A stretch of 64,000 bases of DNA from Sergeia podlipaevii (lineage: Eukaryota; Euglenozoa; Kinetoplastea; Trypanosomatida; Trypanosomatidae), in contig JASANZ010002250.1 in NCBI GenBank assembly GCA_030849805.1, positions 1 through 64,000 on the forward strand. The letters are read 5' to 3'. Positions 49,791-62,300 of this stretch are shown in pieces. Numbering within the stretch: position 1 is the stretch's first letter; every line of letters starts with the position of its first letter. The position numbers were made by a program, and so were the translations under genes. A model generated the notes under the pieces. It was not told the DNA's origin. It saw only the letters and a list, made by a program, of their open reading frames with translations, and made no database searches.

Positions 49791-52193
49791 TTATAGCTCG
49801 TCGAACTCATCGACAGCAGCCTTGGGAGAGCTGTGCTTGCTAGCGGACTTTACAGACGGCTCCTTGGGGGAGGTCTTCTTGGTGCTGGCGCGGTCTCCGG
49901 TGGGGGTTTCAAGCTCCTCCCAGGGATCAGCAGCCGCTTCCTGGGGAACAGGGACAACATCCTCCTCCTGAATACCGCGGGTCTGCATGGCAGTAGCGGG
50001 CATAGAGCTGTCGCCCACAGTAAGGCCGTAGTCACCATCAGCAGTGGTGTTCTGCTCATCAGTCTTCTCCTCCTTGACAGGCTCTTCCTCGATGGGTTCA
50101 GGAAGCTCGCTGTCCGGCACGCCGCACAGCACCACAGGCTCAAGAACGACAAACTCCTCGTAGTCCTCGCGAACAGGTGGGATGGTGATTTCAGCCTTGC
50201 GGTAGTCCACATCGCTGGTGATCTCCTCGCTAAACTCCTCATCAAGGGTGCCATCGGCGTTGTAGTAGTCAGAGAGCTGTTCCTTGATGCCCATACCAGA
50301 CACGGGAAGACGCTTCTTGAGTGAGCGAGCGTAGGCCTCCTCCTGCTCAGGAGTGTTAATGGGAGAGGTCTTCTTGAAGGTAACACGCTCGTAGAACATG
50401 CACAGGCCAGCAAACTCGCCGTTGTTCACCAAATCCTGAAGCTCATCGTCATCGAGCTCGCCGCTATGCTTGACGGTGAAGTCAATGAGAAGGGAGCCGC
50501 AGCACGCATCGATGTCCAAAATGTTCTCCACGGGCAGATTGAGGGCGGTGGAGAGGTCGCTACGCAGGACGGCGATCATCTCCTCGCGCTTCTGGGTGTC
50601 GTCCAAAATTTGAGCCCAGTCATCACCAGCCATCTTGCAATGAAGGCGAGAGTACTTTAATCCTAGACGCTTCGTCGCCATGGTGATCTCACGAGCACCG
50701 CGGCCGCAGGCGTACAGGTCGGCAATACGAGAGAGCGTAGCGCGGTGACGGCGCTCGGCCTCTTCCAGGTACTTCTCCAACTGCATGAGCTCCTCCTCTT
50801 CCTCGGGAGTAAGACGAGACTTGGCGCGCAGCTCCGCAATGCGGGCCTTGAGCTCCGCAATCTCTATCTCCTCCCGCTCCTTGCGCGCGAGCAACTCCTC
50901 CATCTCGTCCGCATCGTGACGAATGTTGGCCTGGCGCACCACCAGGTGAAGCTCATCGGACTGGCCCTTGGAAAGGCGCACGTAGCCGTCGGCGTCCTCG
51001 CTGGCGAGAGGACCGAAATTAATGAGAACGCTCTCGCGGAGGATGACTTCCTGCACGAAGCGACCCTCTGCTTCGGGGTAGGTGCGCTTATAGAAGACGG
51101 TGTCCACCTTCTGTGTCTCAAGAGGCTGAATGGCCTTGGGGGCATCAGAAATGCCCATGATCAACTTGCGTATCTCCAGCATCTTCTGCTGCATCTGGGA
51201 AACATCAATGCGCATGTCGTTGATCTCGCGGAGGGCAGTACGTTGCTGCTGCTGCTCCTTGAAGCACTCATCAATAATGCGGGCCTGAGCATCGCCAGCG
51301 ACAGAGCACTCGAGCTGAGCATTGATGAAAGCGCGGATCGACTCGTCAAGCACAGCGAGAGCGCCAACGTTCACGCCAGCATCGGGGATGTGGGTCTTAG
51401 ACTGGGAGGCGCTGTTGCGACGGTGGCGCTTCGTGCTCTTCTTCTTGGAGGGAGCGACTTCAGGGTCGAAGTTGCCAAGCTCCAGAATCTTGTCGCGGCG
51501 GGCAGCGGACATGGGGGTCGCGGTGCAGTCCCAGTCGAGGATGCGGTCCATAAAATCCGACTGGCGCATGATGCTCTGCATCGCCTCCATGGAAACGGCG
51601 CGGTCCTCGTGCAGCATGATCATCAGAGCGCGGATGATACTGGCAATGCTCTCCGGCACATCAGTCTTGCTGCGGACGTCGCGCCACTGGCGTGAGGGGA
51701 TGTCCGAGATGCGCACGCGAGCGGCATCGAGATGCTCCAGCGCGACCGCGGTGGCATCCGTGGCGTGGCTCTGTTTCTCGAGCGTAGCGTCGCGCTGCGT
51801 GTACAAGCGCTTGGTGGCCTCAATCTCCTCAGCGGTAGCCTTGACCATCTGCTCGCGCAGAGCATCGCGGTCCTGCCAGAGCTCCATCTTGTTGTCCTCC
51901 TCGGCTTTGTGACGGATCTCCTGCTCCGTGATGGGGTCAATGGTGGTTGTATCCTCGTTCACAGGATCAAAGTGGGCTACCTTCACTGTGTGAGAGGTGG
52001 GGAAGCCTACGACCTTGCCGAGCGAGAGGCGCCACTCGCGGCTGGCACACACACGCTCGAATCCTACATAGTCGCCAATGTGGAGATCATTGCGATCACC
52101 GAGCATCACGGCGCCTTCATCTTCGAGCATAGTGTGAGCTGCGTGCTCATCCTCTACGGGGTACTCGCGATCAACGCTGGAAACGCTGGACAT
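49791..52193 (-). CDS. FAZ1-like domain protein with coiled coil, 800 residues
   Basis: Starts MSSVSSVDREYPVEDE; the 100 upstream codons are spacer translation. Residues ~25-120 contain GDYVGFERV and a charged helix. Residues ~125-250 include a helical stretch (VPESIASIIRALMIMLHED ... MRQSDFMDRILDWDC) that loosely recalls the region next to the dynein stalk. Residues ~440-490 form a strong coiled coil (LKARIAELRAKSRLTPEEEE). Residues ~520-600 are one shared FAZ1-like domain: CKMAGDDWAQILDD, then CGSLLIDFTVKHSG, then a degenerate end (GLCMFYE). The C-terminal ~200 residues are acidic and disordered. This fits an axoneme- or FAZ-associated cytoskeletal protein, but that is an inference from the domain and coiled coil. 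It lies directly upstream, on the plus-strand map, of the giant protein gene. Confidence 0.85.
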   Translation of the reverse strand: MSSVSSVDREYPVEDEHAAHTMLEDEGAVMLGDRNDLHIGDYVGFERVCASREWRLSLGKVVGFPTSHTVKVAHFDPVNEDTTTIDPITEQEIRHKAEEDNKMELWQDRDALREQMVKATAEEIEATKRLYTQRDATLEKQSHATDATAVALEHLDAARVRISDIPSRQWRDVRSKTDVPESIASIIRALMIMLHEDRAVSMEAMQSIMRQSDFMDRILDWDCTATPMSAARRDKILELGNFDPEVAPSKKKSTKRHRRNSASQSKTHIPDAGVNVGALAVLDESIRAFINAQLECSVAGDAQARIIDECFKEQQQQRTALREINDMRIDVSQMQQKMLEIRKLIMGISDAPKAIQPLETQKVDTVFYKRTYPEAEGRFVQEVILRESVLINFGPLASEDADGYVRLSKGQSDELHLVVRQANIRHDADEMEELLARKEREEIEIAELKARIAELRAKSRLTPEEEEELMQLEKYLEEAERRHRATLSRIADLYACGRGAREITMATKRLGLKYSRLHCKMAGDDWAQILDDTQKREEMIAVLRSDLSTALNLPVENILDIDACCGSLLIDFTVKHSGELDDDELQDLVNNGEFAGLCMFYERVTFKKTSPINTPEQEEAYARSLKKRLPVSGMGIKEQLSDYYNADGTLDEEFSEEITSDVDYRKAEITIPPVREDYEEFVVLEPVVLCGVPDSELPEPIEEEPVKEEKTDEQNTTADGDYGLTVGDSSMPATAMQTRGIQEEDVVPVPQEAAADPWEELETPTGDRASTKKTSPKEPSVKSASKHSSPKAAVDEFDEL

Positions 52194-53359
52194 TTCTTTT
52201 TTGTTTGTTTCCTTCTTTGTTGTCAGTAAACGAACAATAGGTCTGTAATGTGCGAGTGTGTACTGTGGCACTGTATTTTTCTCAAATTTGATAAATATAT
52301 ATATATATATATTGAAATATATATATGTTGAAATGTTATCTCTTGCTTTTTCAAAAGGATCAGATAACAAATGAGATACTATTGTATCTATCTTCTTCTT
52401 TTTTTCCTTTTTTTGATATTTCTCACGTACTACTAGCCTATAGTGAGAATAATAACAAAAAAAAAAAATGATAATAATATAGCTAACACACACGCAGTGA
52501 GCAGATTCAGTGATGTGAGTACAGGTAAAAAAAAAAAAAAGAAAACAACAACAAAATAAAACGGTTCACGTATGTAGCTAGACTTACAGAAAATTTTTTA
52601 AAGAGCTGCGGGGCACAGTGAAATAAAAAATAAAAAGAGAAAATAAGAAAAAACACAAGTAAAAATTTTGTCAAAAAAAGAAAAGAGAAGAAGCAGATAT
52701 ATAAGAGCATTGAAGAAATAGACACAAAAAGTATAGTGGTGTACTTTCCTACTCTCCCTCCCCATCTTTTTCCTTTATAAGAAAAAGGAAAGAAAAAAAC
52801 TGAAAAAGAGCGTGTATATCTATAGCTTTGTTATTAGCTGTACTAATATAGGCACATTTGTTGTTGTTGTTCAACGTGTGTATATATATACTGTTTGATA
52901 CAGTTGGTTTCAGGTACAGAAGATATGTGTGCTTCATTCTTATGCTGTCACACATAAGGAGAGAACCATAAAAAGTATATATATTAACCCCAAAAAATAA
53001 CAAGAAAGAAAAAAGTAATCACGCATGAAAAAGCATATAAAGCTGAAAAAAAAAAAACTGTATAAAGCTTGTGGAAGCAGCAAGCATGCTAGTGGGCATA
53101 GATAGAAGGGTGAATCACAGAGCTTGCTATTAACAGAGGGAATGAAGAAAAAAAAGATAAGAAAAAGGGCATCTTTCTTCACATATTGTTATCAAAAAAA
53201 GTCTTCTGCCAGGCTTCCTCTTATTCATATATGTACGCCTTTCCCCCTTTGCATTGCTATCGCACCACCCCCTCCCTTTCTCACACAGACACAACGCACA
53301 TACAAGCGCTTTTCCAGCTTCTCTCCCATTCTCTACTAAAATTCATCCCAATCATCGCC
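52194..53359. other. Intergenic spacer
   Basis: No gene recognised. TA-rich repeats near 52291-52330, a GTT run near 52858-52871, and A runs. No convincing acceptor could be chosen for the gene at 49791. Confidence 0.55.
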
Positions 53360-56300
53360 CTAGGAAGCTGCGGCACTGCCCTCAAGGTCGCGCCTGTTAG
53401 CCGTATCCACCATCTCCTGATACTGATCACGTTCTTTGCGAGCGTCCGCGAGAGCCTTGCGAAGGTACTTGATCGACTCCTCCTCCTCCACCTTCTCCTC
53501 ACCGTCCAGTGGCTTCACACGGCGGCGCCTCGCTTCTTCAGCGGCATCTGCAGCCTTCTTGGCAGCCTCCACGGCACGCTCCGCCTCAGACAGAGACTCA
53601 CGTGCGCGACGATCCTCCTCTGCCTGTGCGTCCTTGGCGGCTTTCTCGGCAGCCTCTCGGCGCTTGCGAGCGGCATCTCCAGCCTTCTTGGCGTCGTTAG
53701 CGGCCTTCTTAGCAGCCGCATCCTCGTCCGCGGCTTGGCGGGCAGCATCAGCATGGCGCTTCGCCTCCTCGGCAGCGACGCTGGCACGGCGATTCTTGCT
53801 GGCCCTGGCGTCTTCAGCAGCCTGCTGCGCGGCTTCCCTACGCTGACGAGCATCTCCGGCAACCCTCAGGGCATCTTCTTGAGCCCTCTTGGCCGCCGCT
53901 CCCTCGTCCGCGGCTTGGCGAGCAGCAGACGCATCACGCTCTGCCTCCTCGGCAGCGACGCTGGCACGGCGATTCTTGCTGGCTCTGGCGTCTTCAGCAG
54001 CCTGCTGCGCGGCTTCCCTACGCTGACGAGCATCTCCGGCAACCCTCAGGGCATCTTCTTGAGCCCTCTTGGCCGCCGCACCCTCGTCCGCGGCTTGGCG
54101 AGCAGCAGACGCATCACGCTCTGCCTCCTCGGCAGCGACGCTGGCACGGCGATTCTTGCTGGCTCTGGCGTCTTCAGCGGCCTGCTGCGCGGCTTCCCTG
54201 CGCTGACGAGCATCCTCGGCAGCCCTTAAGGCGTCCTCCTCCTTCTTCTTGGCGGCGGCATCTGCGTCAGCAGCTTTCTTGACGGCATCAGCGTGGTGCT
54301 TGGCATCTTCTTCCGCTTCACGAGCGCGACGCTCCTCGTCGGCCTTTGCCTCATCAGCGGCCCTCTGAGCAGCCTCCCTGCGCTTGCGGGCGGCGGCAAT
54401 GGCCTTCTTGGCATCCTCCTCTGCCTTCTTGGCAGCGGCATCAGCCTCAGCGGCCTTGCGTGCAGCCTCAGCAACGCGCTTCGCCTCCTCCTCCGCCTCC
54501 TTCGCGCGGCGCTCCTTCTCAGTCTTGGCGAGTGCGGCAGCCTTCTTGGCAGCCTTCTCGCGCCTGCGCGCGTCCTCCTGAGCCTTCTTGGCCTCCTCCT
54601 CCGCCTGCTTGGCAGCAGCCTCCTCCTCAGCGGCCTGGCGAGCGGCTTCTTCAGCGCGTGCAGCTTCCACCTCCGCCTCGCGTGCACGGCGCTCCTCCTC
54701 GGCCTTGGCCTTTCCAGAAGCTTCCTTCGCCGCCTCCTCGCGCTCACGGACAGCCTCAGCAGCCCTCATCGCGTCCTCCTCCGCCTGCTTGGCGGCCTCA
54801 TCCTCCTCGGCGGCCCTGCGAGCGGCTTCCTCCACACGTACAGCTTCCTCCTCTGCCTCTCGTGCACGGCGCTCCCCCTCGACCTTGGCCTTCTCCGCAG
54901 CCTGTTTCGCGGCCTCCTCACGCGCGCGGGCAGCGTCCTCGGCCTTCTTGGCGTCTTCTTCAGCCTGCTTGGCGGCCTCATCCTCCTCGGCGGCCCTGCG
55001 AGCGGCTTCCTCAGCACGCTTCGCCTCTTCCTCGGCTTCCTTCGCAAGGCGCTCCTTCTCGGTTTTGGCTTTCTCCAAAGCCTGCTTCGCGGCCTCCTCA
55101 CGCGCGCGGGCAGCGTCCTCGGCCTTCTTGGCGTTCTCCTCAGCCTGCTTCTGCTTCGCCGCGGCCTCCTCTAGATCGCGCTCACGCTGCCGAGCCACCT
55201 CAGCGGCCTCCGCCTCGGCCTTCTTGGCCTCCTCTGCGGCCCTTTGAGCTTCTGCGGCCTCCCTGTTGGCTGCGTCCGCAGCTTCTTCACCGTCGTCCTG
55301 CGGCGGCAACTCGCGGGTGTGGCGCTCAGATTGCAGGCCGCTTGGGGGCTGCGGCGGCAGCTGGGCCTTCTTGACAGACTCCGGCGCCGGCGGTGCTGCC
55401 AAGCGTGGGGCAGCAGAGTCAGTACGAGAGCGGTAGAGACCCCATACACTGGGGTAGGCGTAGTTGTCACACAAGTACTGGGCCTTCTCGTCGGGGATGG
55501 GGAGGTCACGCACACGAGCCTGCACCACCAGGCTGCCGAGCATCATGCCATCTACCACCACATTCACGTCAGAGCACTGCAGCACCTCCGCAGTGTCCTT
55601 GATGAACGCGTCGCGCAGACGATCAGGATATTCCGACATGGCCAAGTCCCAGTCCGTGCCATCGAAACGCTTTGTGATGCTGCCGGACATGTTCCAGTCC
55701 AAGCGCACCTTCATGACATCCACGTGCTGGGTAACCACATCGTCGTAGAGAGCCCACACCTGAGGGTACTTGTACACGCTCAGCTTGCGCTGCACCGTAG
55801 CAGGAGCATCGTTGACGTCGTGCTGTACCTTCATGGTGGTGGTCATCATTGTAGGAGACTCCTCCACGAACAGCTCCGTGATGTCCTCCGGCTTACCACC
55901 AAGAGCGACAGCGGTGTCAGCGCGAAGAGCCTTGAGCAGCGCAGCGTGGCGCTGCGCCATCACATTCTCCCAATTGGGGCCCTCAAAGCCGACCTGGTGC
56001 TGAGAAGCACTCTTCTCGGGGCCACCGGGCAGCGAGCGAGGGTTGTAGAGGTCCCACACACGCGTGAAGGGACAGTTCTGGATCTGCTCCCTGATCATAT
56101 CCGCGTCCTGCAGAGGGGAGTGGCACACGTTGACACCCACCACAACACCACAGTCGCCACGCTCCATGCGGAAGCCAGTGATGTCTTCCGCGTCCACCTG
56201 AAGCGCCTCGGCGGCGTCGTGCGTGAAGGCATCCTTCATCGCGCCCACGTGGTTCCCCAGGGAGTAGTCCCAGTCTTCGCCCTCAAAGGTGATCTCGTGG

Positions 56301-59300
56301 CTGGTGATGATAATGCGGGCGGGGTCGTACGGACGGGTCTCGTAGAGCTCCCACACAGGTTCATACTTGTGGTCGCGGAGAGCGCGCGTGATAACATTCG
56401 GAGTCTGCTGCATTGGGTGGCGCACGGTGAACTCAAAGCTGATGCGCCTGTTAGCATAGATAGGGACCACACTGATAATGTGCTTGCTCTGCAGACCAAG
56501 TGCCTCCGCTGTGCACATGGTGAAGGTGTGAAGAAGCACCTCGCAGTGACGCTCCAGCACGTAGTCCCAGTCCTCGCCATCAAAGCCGACGGCGTGGTCG
56601 CTGTGCTCGTACTCAGAGTCCGCAAACTGGCGGTAGAGTTCCCACACGCGGGGGTAGTCACCGCGCAGGACAGCCTCCTGGATCTCATCAGAGCTCATAC
56701 GCGGCTTCTCAGCGGTGTAATTGATCACCAGACCAGCGGAGGTGGTGTACAGGGAGTACAGCAGGACGTCTGCCATGTCAGTTGGAATGGTCTCTGCAGT
56801 GTCCTCGATGAAAGCATTGTGGAGCTCGTTGCGAGCGCGCGCCACAACCAGGTCCCAGTAGCGACCACTAAAGAAGCGCTGGTGCGTCGCGGCCTCACCG
56901 CCCTTGTAGCTCTCATCGATGTCACGAGTCACATTGCACGGCTTGTACATCGACCACACCTCAGGAAACGGATACTTCTCAAGCGCCGTCTTCACCTGCT
57001 CGTTGGACATGCCAACCGTCTGGACCCTGTAGTCCACGATGAGGCTGCCGAGGCTCACCGTGTCGATCGTTACAGCAGAGCGGGGGATCTTCAGACACGT
57101 CATGGCGTCAGTGCGGAATGCTTCAGAAAGAGCAACGGGAGAGGCGTGGAGCACGTCACCCCAGTTTTCACCCTCGAACGTCTTCCGTAGAGGGCCGGAC
57201 TGACGACCAGCAGGGGTCTCCTCGTAGAGGTTCCACACCTCAAAGTATGGGTATGTGTTGATGGCCCCGTTCACTGCTGCAGCATCCACGTCAGCGCCGT
57301 GGGCGATGGTGCAGGAAATTTTCATCATGTTGGGGTACGTGGCGGTGCTCACGTCCGTCACGGAACCTTCGGGGATGTTGCAGGCGCGAGCCGTGGCCTG
57401 CTGGAAGGCGACAATGATGTCGCTGTGCTTGCGCATTTCGACGTACTCCCAATTATTCGCCTCAAAGCCGATGTCGTGTGCCGTAGATTCCGCGCTGGGG
57501 CGTTCCACATACAAAGCCCAGACCTCGTCGTACGGGTAGGCGTCAAGCTTCTCACGCATCACAGACTCAGAGATGTCAGCGGGATGCGAGACGTGAAACA
57601 GAACGAGCAAGCTGCCCACGACGAACTCGCTGATGTTGACTGCCTGAGGCTCGACAGAGAGGGCACGAGCGGTGTCAGCCTTAAAGGCCTCCGCGAGCTC
57701 CTCCGCCTTGATCTCAAGAACGTAGTCCCAGTGTTTGCCCTCGAAGTTTACGCTCAGGTCGGACTGGCAGAGGTCATCCTTGGTGGTGTTCATGCCCTCC
57801 TTGTTAAACGCGCTCCCCTCATCCTGGTAGAGCTCCCACACACCCAGGTATTCGCACGCCTCCACCGCCTTCGCCATCTCCTCATGGCTCCGACCGCCAG
57901 TCACCGCGGGCACCTGGAAGTTCACCACGAGGGCGTTCTTGGTGCTGTAGAGCGAGGTCACGTCAACCTTGTCCTCAGGAACGAAAAGCGCGCTCGCGGT
58001 GTCGTTCTTAAACGCATCCTCAACGTCGGCGCGGTGCTTGTTGAGGACCTGCTCCCACTGATCACCGGGAAAGTCCTTGCGATGCGGTGCGGCTGCGGGC
58101 AACTCATGAATCCCGCGGCTTGCAGTGTCGGTGGGGAAGAGAGCCCACACAGTAGGGAACTCGCACGCGTCGATCTCGCGATCCACGTCATCTTGCTCCG
58201 CAGCACAGAAGTGTAGCACGGCCACCATTGTCATGGCAGATAGGTCGCAGGTGTGGCTCTCAATTTCGATATCAGAGGCAGTAACGCCAACAGCGCTGGC
58301 GCAATCCGCAATGTAAGCGGCCTTGACCGCCTCCGCGTCCACCGCGCTCCAGTCACCCTGAAACATCTTCACGGCATGCGGAGCCTCGGAGGGAGGGCAG
58401 TACAAAGCCCACACGCGCTCGTACTCATTCTCAGTCAGCTTCTCCTGAACCTCCTCCTTGGTCTGAGAAGGTGTATGTAATATGGTCACCGCCGCGTGCA
58501 GTTCCGTACGCTGCGCACTCAGATGGATATCACTGATGTTCTCGTCGGGAACGCCAATAGCCTCTGCGCTGTCGGCGCGAATGGCCTCCTTGATCTCTTC
58601 AGGCTTGCGGTCCAGGATCCAGGCCCACTCATCTCCCTCAAACGAAATGCTGTGCTTGCTCTCCACGGGATAGCCGTCATCATCGTCCATCTTAGCAGCC
58701 ATCGGAGCGACCTCGCGGGCCTTGTTCTCGTCACCCTCTGCGCCAAAACGCATGCGCGGCTGGTAGAGCTGCATGAGCTCAGGGTAGTCATAGTCCTGCA
58801 CCTTGCGATCAATGTCCGCGTCATCCACGTCGCAGCCGCGCACTTTGTAGTTGACAATAAGACTGCCAATACGAGCGTCGGTGACGATCACATCAGACGG
58901 TGACACACCGAGGGCATCCGCTGTGCCTCTGCAGAAGGCTTCCTCCGCCTGAGAGCGGCGATTGTCCAGTACAATATCCCAGTCATCGCCCTTAAACACG
59001 CGCTCAAGCTCGCCAGACTCGCGATCGAGGCTGCCGAGGCCCGAGGCAAGGTTGGGGTTCAGCCTCTCCGCCTGATCGCAAGCATTATCAAAGAGTTCCC
59101 AGACGCGTGGGTAGGCGTGAGAGGCAACGCGGTCCTCCACGTCGTCGCCAACTGGAGTCTTAAAGGTAAAGTTCACTATGAGACCGTTCTCTTTGTTCGC
59201 AAACATGGACGTCACCTCCACGTTATCAGCACGCGTGTTCATCGCATCAGCGGTGTCCGCGCTGAAGGCGTCCACAACGTCGTTACGGATAGGCGGCAGC

Positions 59301-62300
59301 AGCCGCTCCCACTCCTCACCGTTGAACACCATCTGGTAAGGCTTGGGCTCATACTCTATCTCCTTGTAGAGTGCCCACGTCTCAGGAAACGCGTACGTCT
59401 CGGACCGAGCCTGCATGTCGTCCTCCACATACCAGTTGCCAAACACACTGTAGTATACCTCCATGTGGTCTCCATCCACATCGACCACGTTGTGGATCTT
59501 CATGAAGCGAGGAGGCAGGTTGAGCATTTCACCAGCGTCCTTCGCAAAGGCCTCTTCAATCTCAGCCCTGCTGTCCTTCACCAGAGGGATCCACCCAAAG
59601 CCATCGAATGACTTGCACAACATAGCGCTTTCAAGCGACGTCTCGTATAGAGCCCAGACGTTCTCATAGCCCGACTTCTGCAGCATCTCCTGGATCAGCT
59701 CGCGATCCTGCAGGGGCGAGTGCTGCGCCTCCACACGCACGGTCATCTTCTCCGCACTAGGATTGACTGTCACCTTCAGAATGTCGCTCTCCTCCACATC
59801 CAAGGCGGCGGCGGTATCCTGAATGATAGCCTGGCGCAGCTGATCGCCTTCAAGCTCAGCGACGATGCCCCAGGAGGCACCCTCAAAGTCAAGGTCGTGC
59901 AAAGTGGTTATCTTCTCCGCCTCATCATACGGTCGGACCGTGTAGAGAGCCCACATCTCCTCATAGGGATAACGCTGCAGCTCGTCCTGGAGCTCTGCCG
60001 CGGGCCTCTCGGGCTCGTGAAGCAAGTTGCACGTAAGCACAATGCCATCATGGCTGCTCTCAATGACGACTTTGACGATGTCCGACTCTGGGATGAGAAG
60101 GGCACGACCAGTGCCAGCCTTGAAAGCGTTGATCACATCCTCACGACGGATCGAAATCACGTAATCCCAGTCGTCTCCCTCAAAGCCCACGGAATGATCA
60201 GTGGTCTGCACCGCACCGCGTGCGTACGGGTGGGTGCCGTAGAGGGCCCACACCTTCTTGTAGTCGCAAATCTTAAGAATACTGTTCACGTCTGCCTTGG
60301 ACATGGCCTCAGAATGGCGCACCGCAAAGTTCAGCAGAAGCTGCTTATCAACGGTAGGCTTCACGCTATCGATCTGCTCAGGCTTGAGGCCGAGTGCAGC
60401 TGACGCGTCCTCTGCAAATGCCTTCTTGAGAGCGTCGCCCTGCGTGTTGACCACGTAGGCCCAGTCCTCACCATCAAAGCCAACCTGGTGGAAGGTCTCC
60501 ACGGGGTATGTGTCATCCGCGGAGATGCCACGTGACCCGGCGGCAGCACCCTCATCCCCAGCGCGCATGCGGGACTTGTAAAGGCCCATGAGTTCGGGGT
60601 ACTCGTACGCGGCGGCCTTGCGCATGATCTCATCATCGTTATCCGGGCAGCCGCACACCTTGTAGAGCACAATGAGGCTTCCTAAGCGCGAGTCAAGCAC
60701 GATCACACTAGAGGGATGGAGGCCCAGTGCGTTCGCCGTGTCCTTGCGGAAGGCATCCTCAGCATCACCACGGATTAAGTTGAGAATAAGATCCCAGTCG
60801 TCACCCTCAAAGACGCGCTCCAGCTCTCCAGACTCCCGCTCACCCGCATCGCCCAGCCCCTCGTGCTCCAGCGTCTCCTGATAAAGGTTCCAGAGGTGTG
60901 GGTAGTCGTAGTTCTCGATGCGCTCCTCAACAGACTCACCGCCCGCCGGCGTCACAGCAGCGGCATCCATGTCGTTGACACGGAAGTTCGTCACGAGACC
61001 ACGCTGAGGATCAGCGTGGGCAGAGCTGACCTCAACAGAATCCTTTGGGATCGAAAGCGCGTTCGCGACGTCCTGCTGAAAGGCCTCCACCACTTCGGGC
61101 CTCTTCTCGCCCAGCACGTAGTCCCACTTCTCGCCAGGGAAGTTCTTCTCGCGGTCGCCAGAAGAGCTAGCGGCGTCCACGGACCTGTACAGAGCCCACG
61201 TGTTGGGAAAAGCGTAGGCATCAGCGTGGGCCTGGACGTGGTCCTCCTGCACGTTGCCGCCGTGGACGACGAAGCGAGTATAAAGGCTGTCGTTGGTGGC
61301 TTGAGTCGATATCACATTGACCTCAAGGCGAGACACGCCGAAGCTCTTGGCGACGTCATCAGTGAAGGCACGCTCCAGCTCCTCGTGCAGCTCGCTGTTG
61401 ATCTTGAGCCACGCGGGGCCATCAAATCTCTTTTGCATCTCGGGGGAAGGCGCGAGCTTCTCGTAAAGGTCCCACACACGCGTGAAGGGGCTCTCGTTGA
61501 GCTTTACGTCAATCGTTTCCGCCTTGAGCGTCTCAGTGTGCTGCAGCTGAGCAATGACGTTGAGCTCCTCAGGTGTAACGGACATGTGCATGTCCACCGC
61601 GATGTCGGGGGTCACCATGAGGACCTCCGCGCAGTCATCCGCAATGGCGCGTGCGAGCTCCCAGCGGCGTCGGCGCACAATGTAGTCCCAGCCGTCAGCC
61701 ACGAAGGTGAGAGCGTGTGGGGTGGTGGTCATGCCAGCCTCTGCGTACAAGGCCCACAGCGCAGGGTAAGGGTAGTCCTCAGAGTGAGACGCAATGTAAT
61801 TGTCGGTAATGCCCTCCGGCTGGTTCGCGATCACGTAGCCGAAGCGCACGCCCTCCTCATCAGGCACGGTGGACTTGACAACGATGGACTTGTGCGGCAC
61901 ACCAAGGCACTCAGCGGTATCATTACGGAAGGCTTCAACGATGGCTTCACCGTTATCGCGGACACACTCCTGCCAGTTGTCACCAGGGAACTCCTTCTTG
62001 TACTTGCCATCGGCACCGCCATCGTTGGCCAAGTCGCGAGTTGCATCGCCCTCACCACCAGCACCGGCGGCACGGATGCGAGCGCGATAGAGCGCGTTCA
62101 GCTCGGGGAAGTCGTGGCCCTGAATAAGTCTGTCAATAGCACCGTCGTCCTGCTCAGGGTTCATGACGACGTACTTGACGACCAGGCTACCGAGCTCAGC
62201 GCTGCACACGCGAATCTGATCCGCACGCATATTGAGTGCCTTCGCAGCGTCCCTCTGAAACGCCTTGTTGATCTCGTTGGGGCAGTTGTCCACAAGAATA

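Noticed and set aside
50745..51695. 316-residue plus-strand frame opposite the coiled-coil FAZ1-like gene
   Set aside because: Leu/His/Val-rich mirror of a Glu/Lys/Arg-rich coding strand; such long antisense frames are expected from the codon bias.
53760..54200. 180-bp near-identical repeats considered as CRISPR or satellite DNA
   Set aside because: They lie in frame within a long coding region, have no spacers and encode a regular coiled coil.
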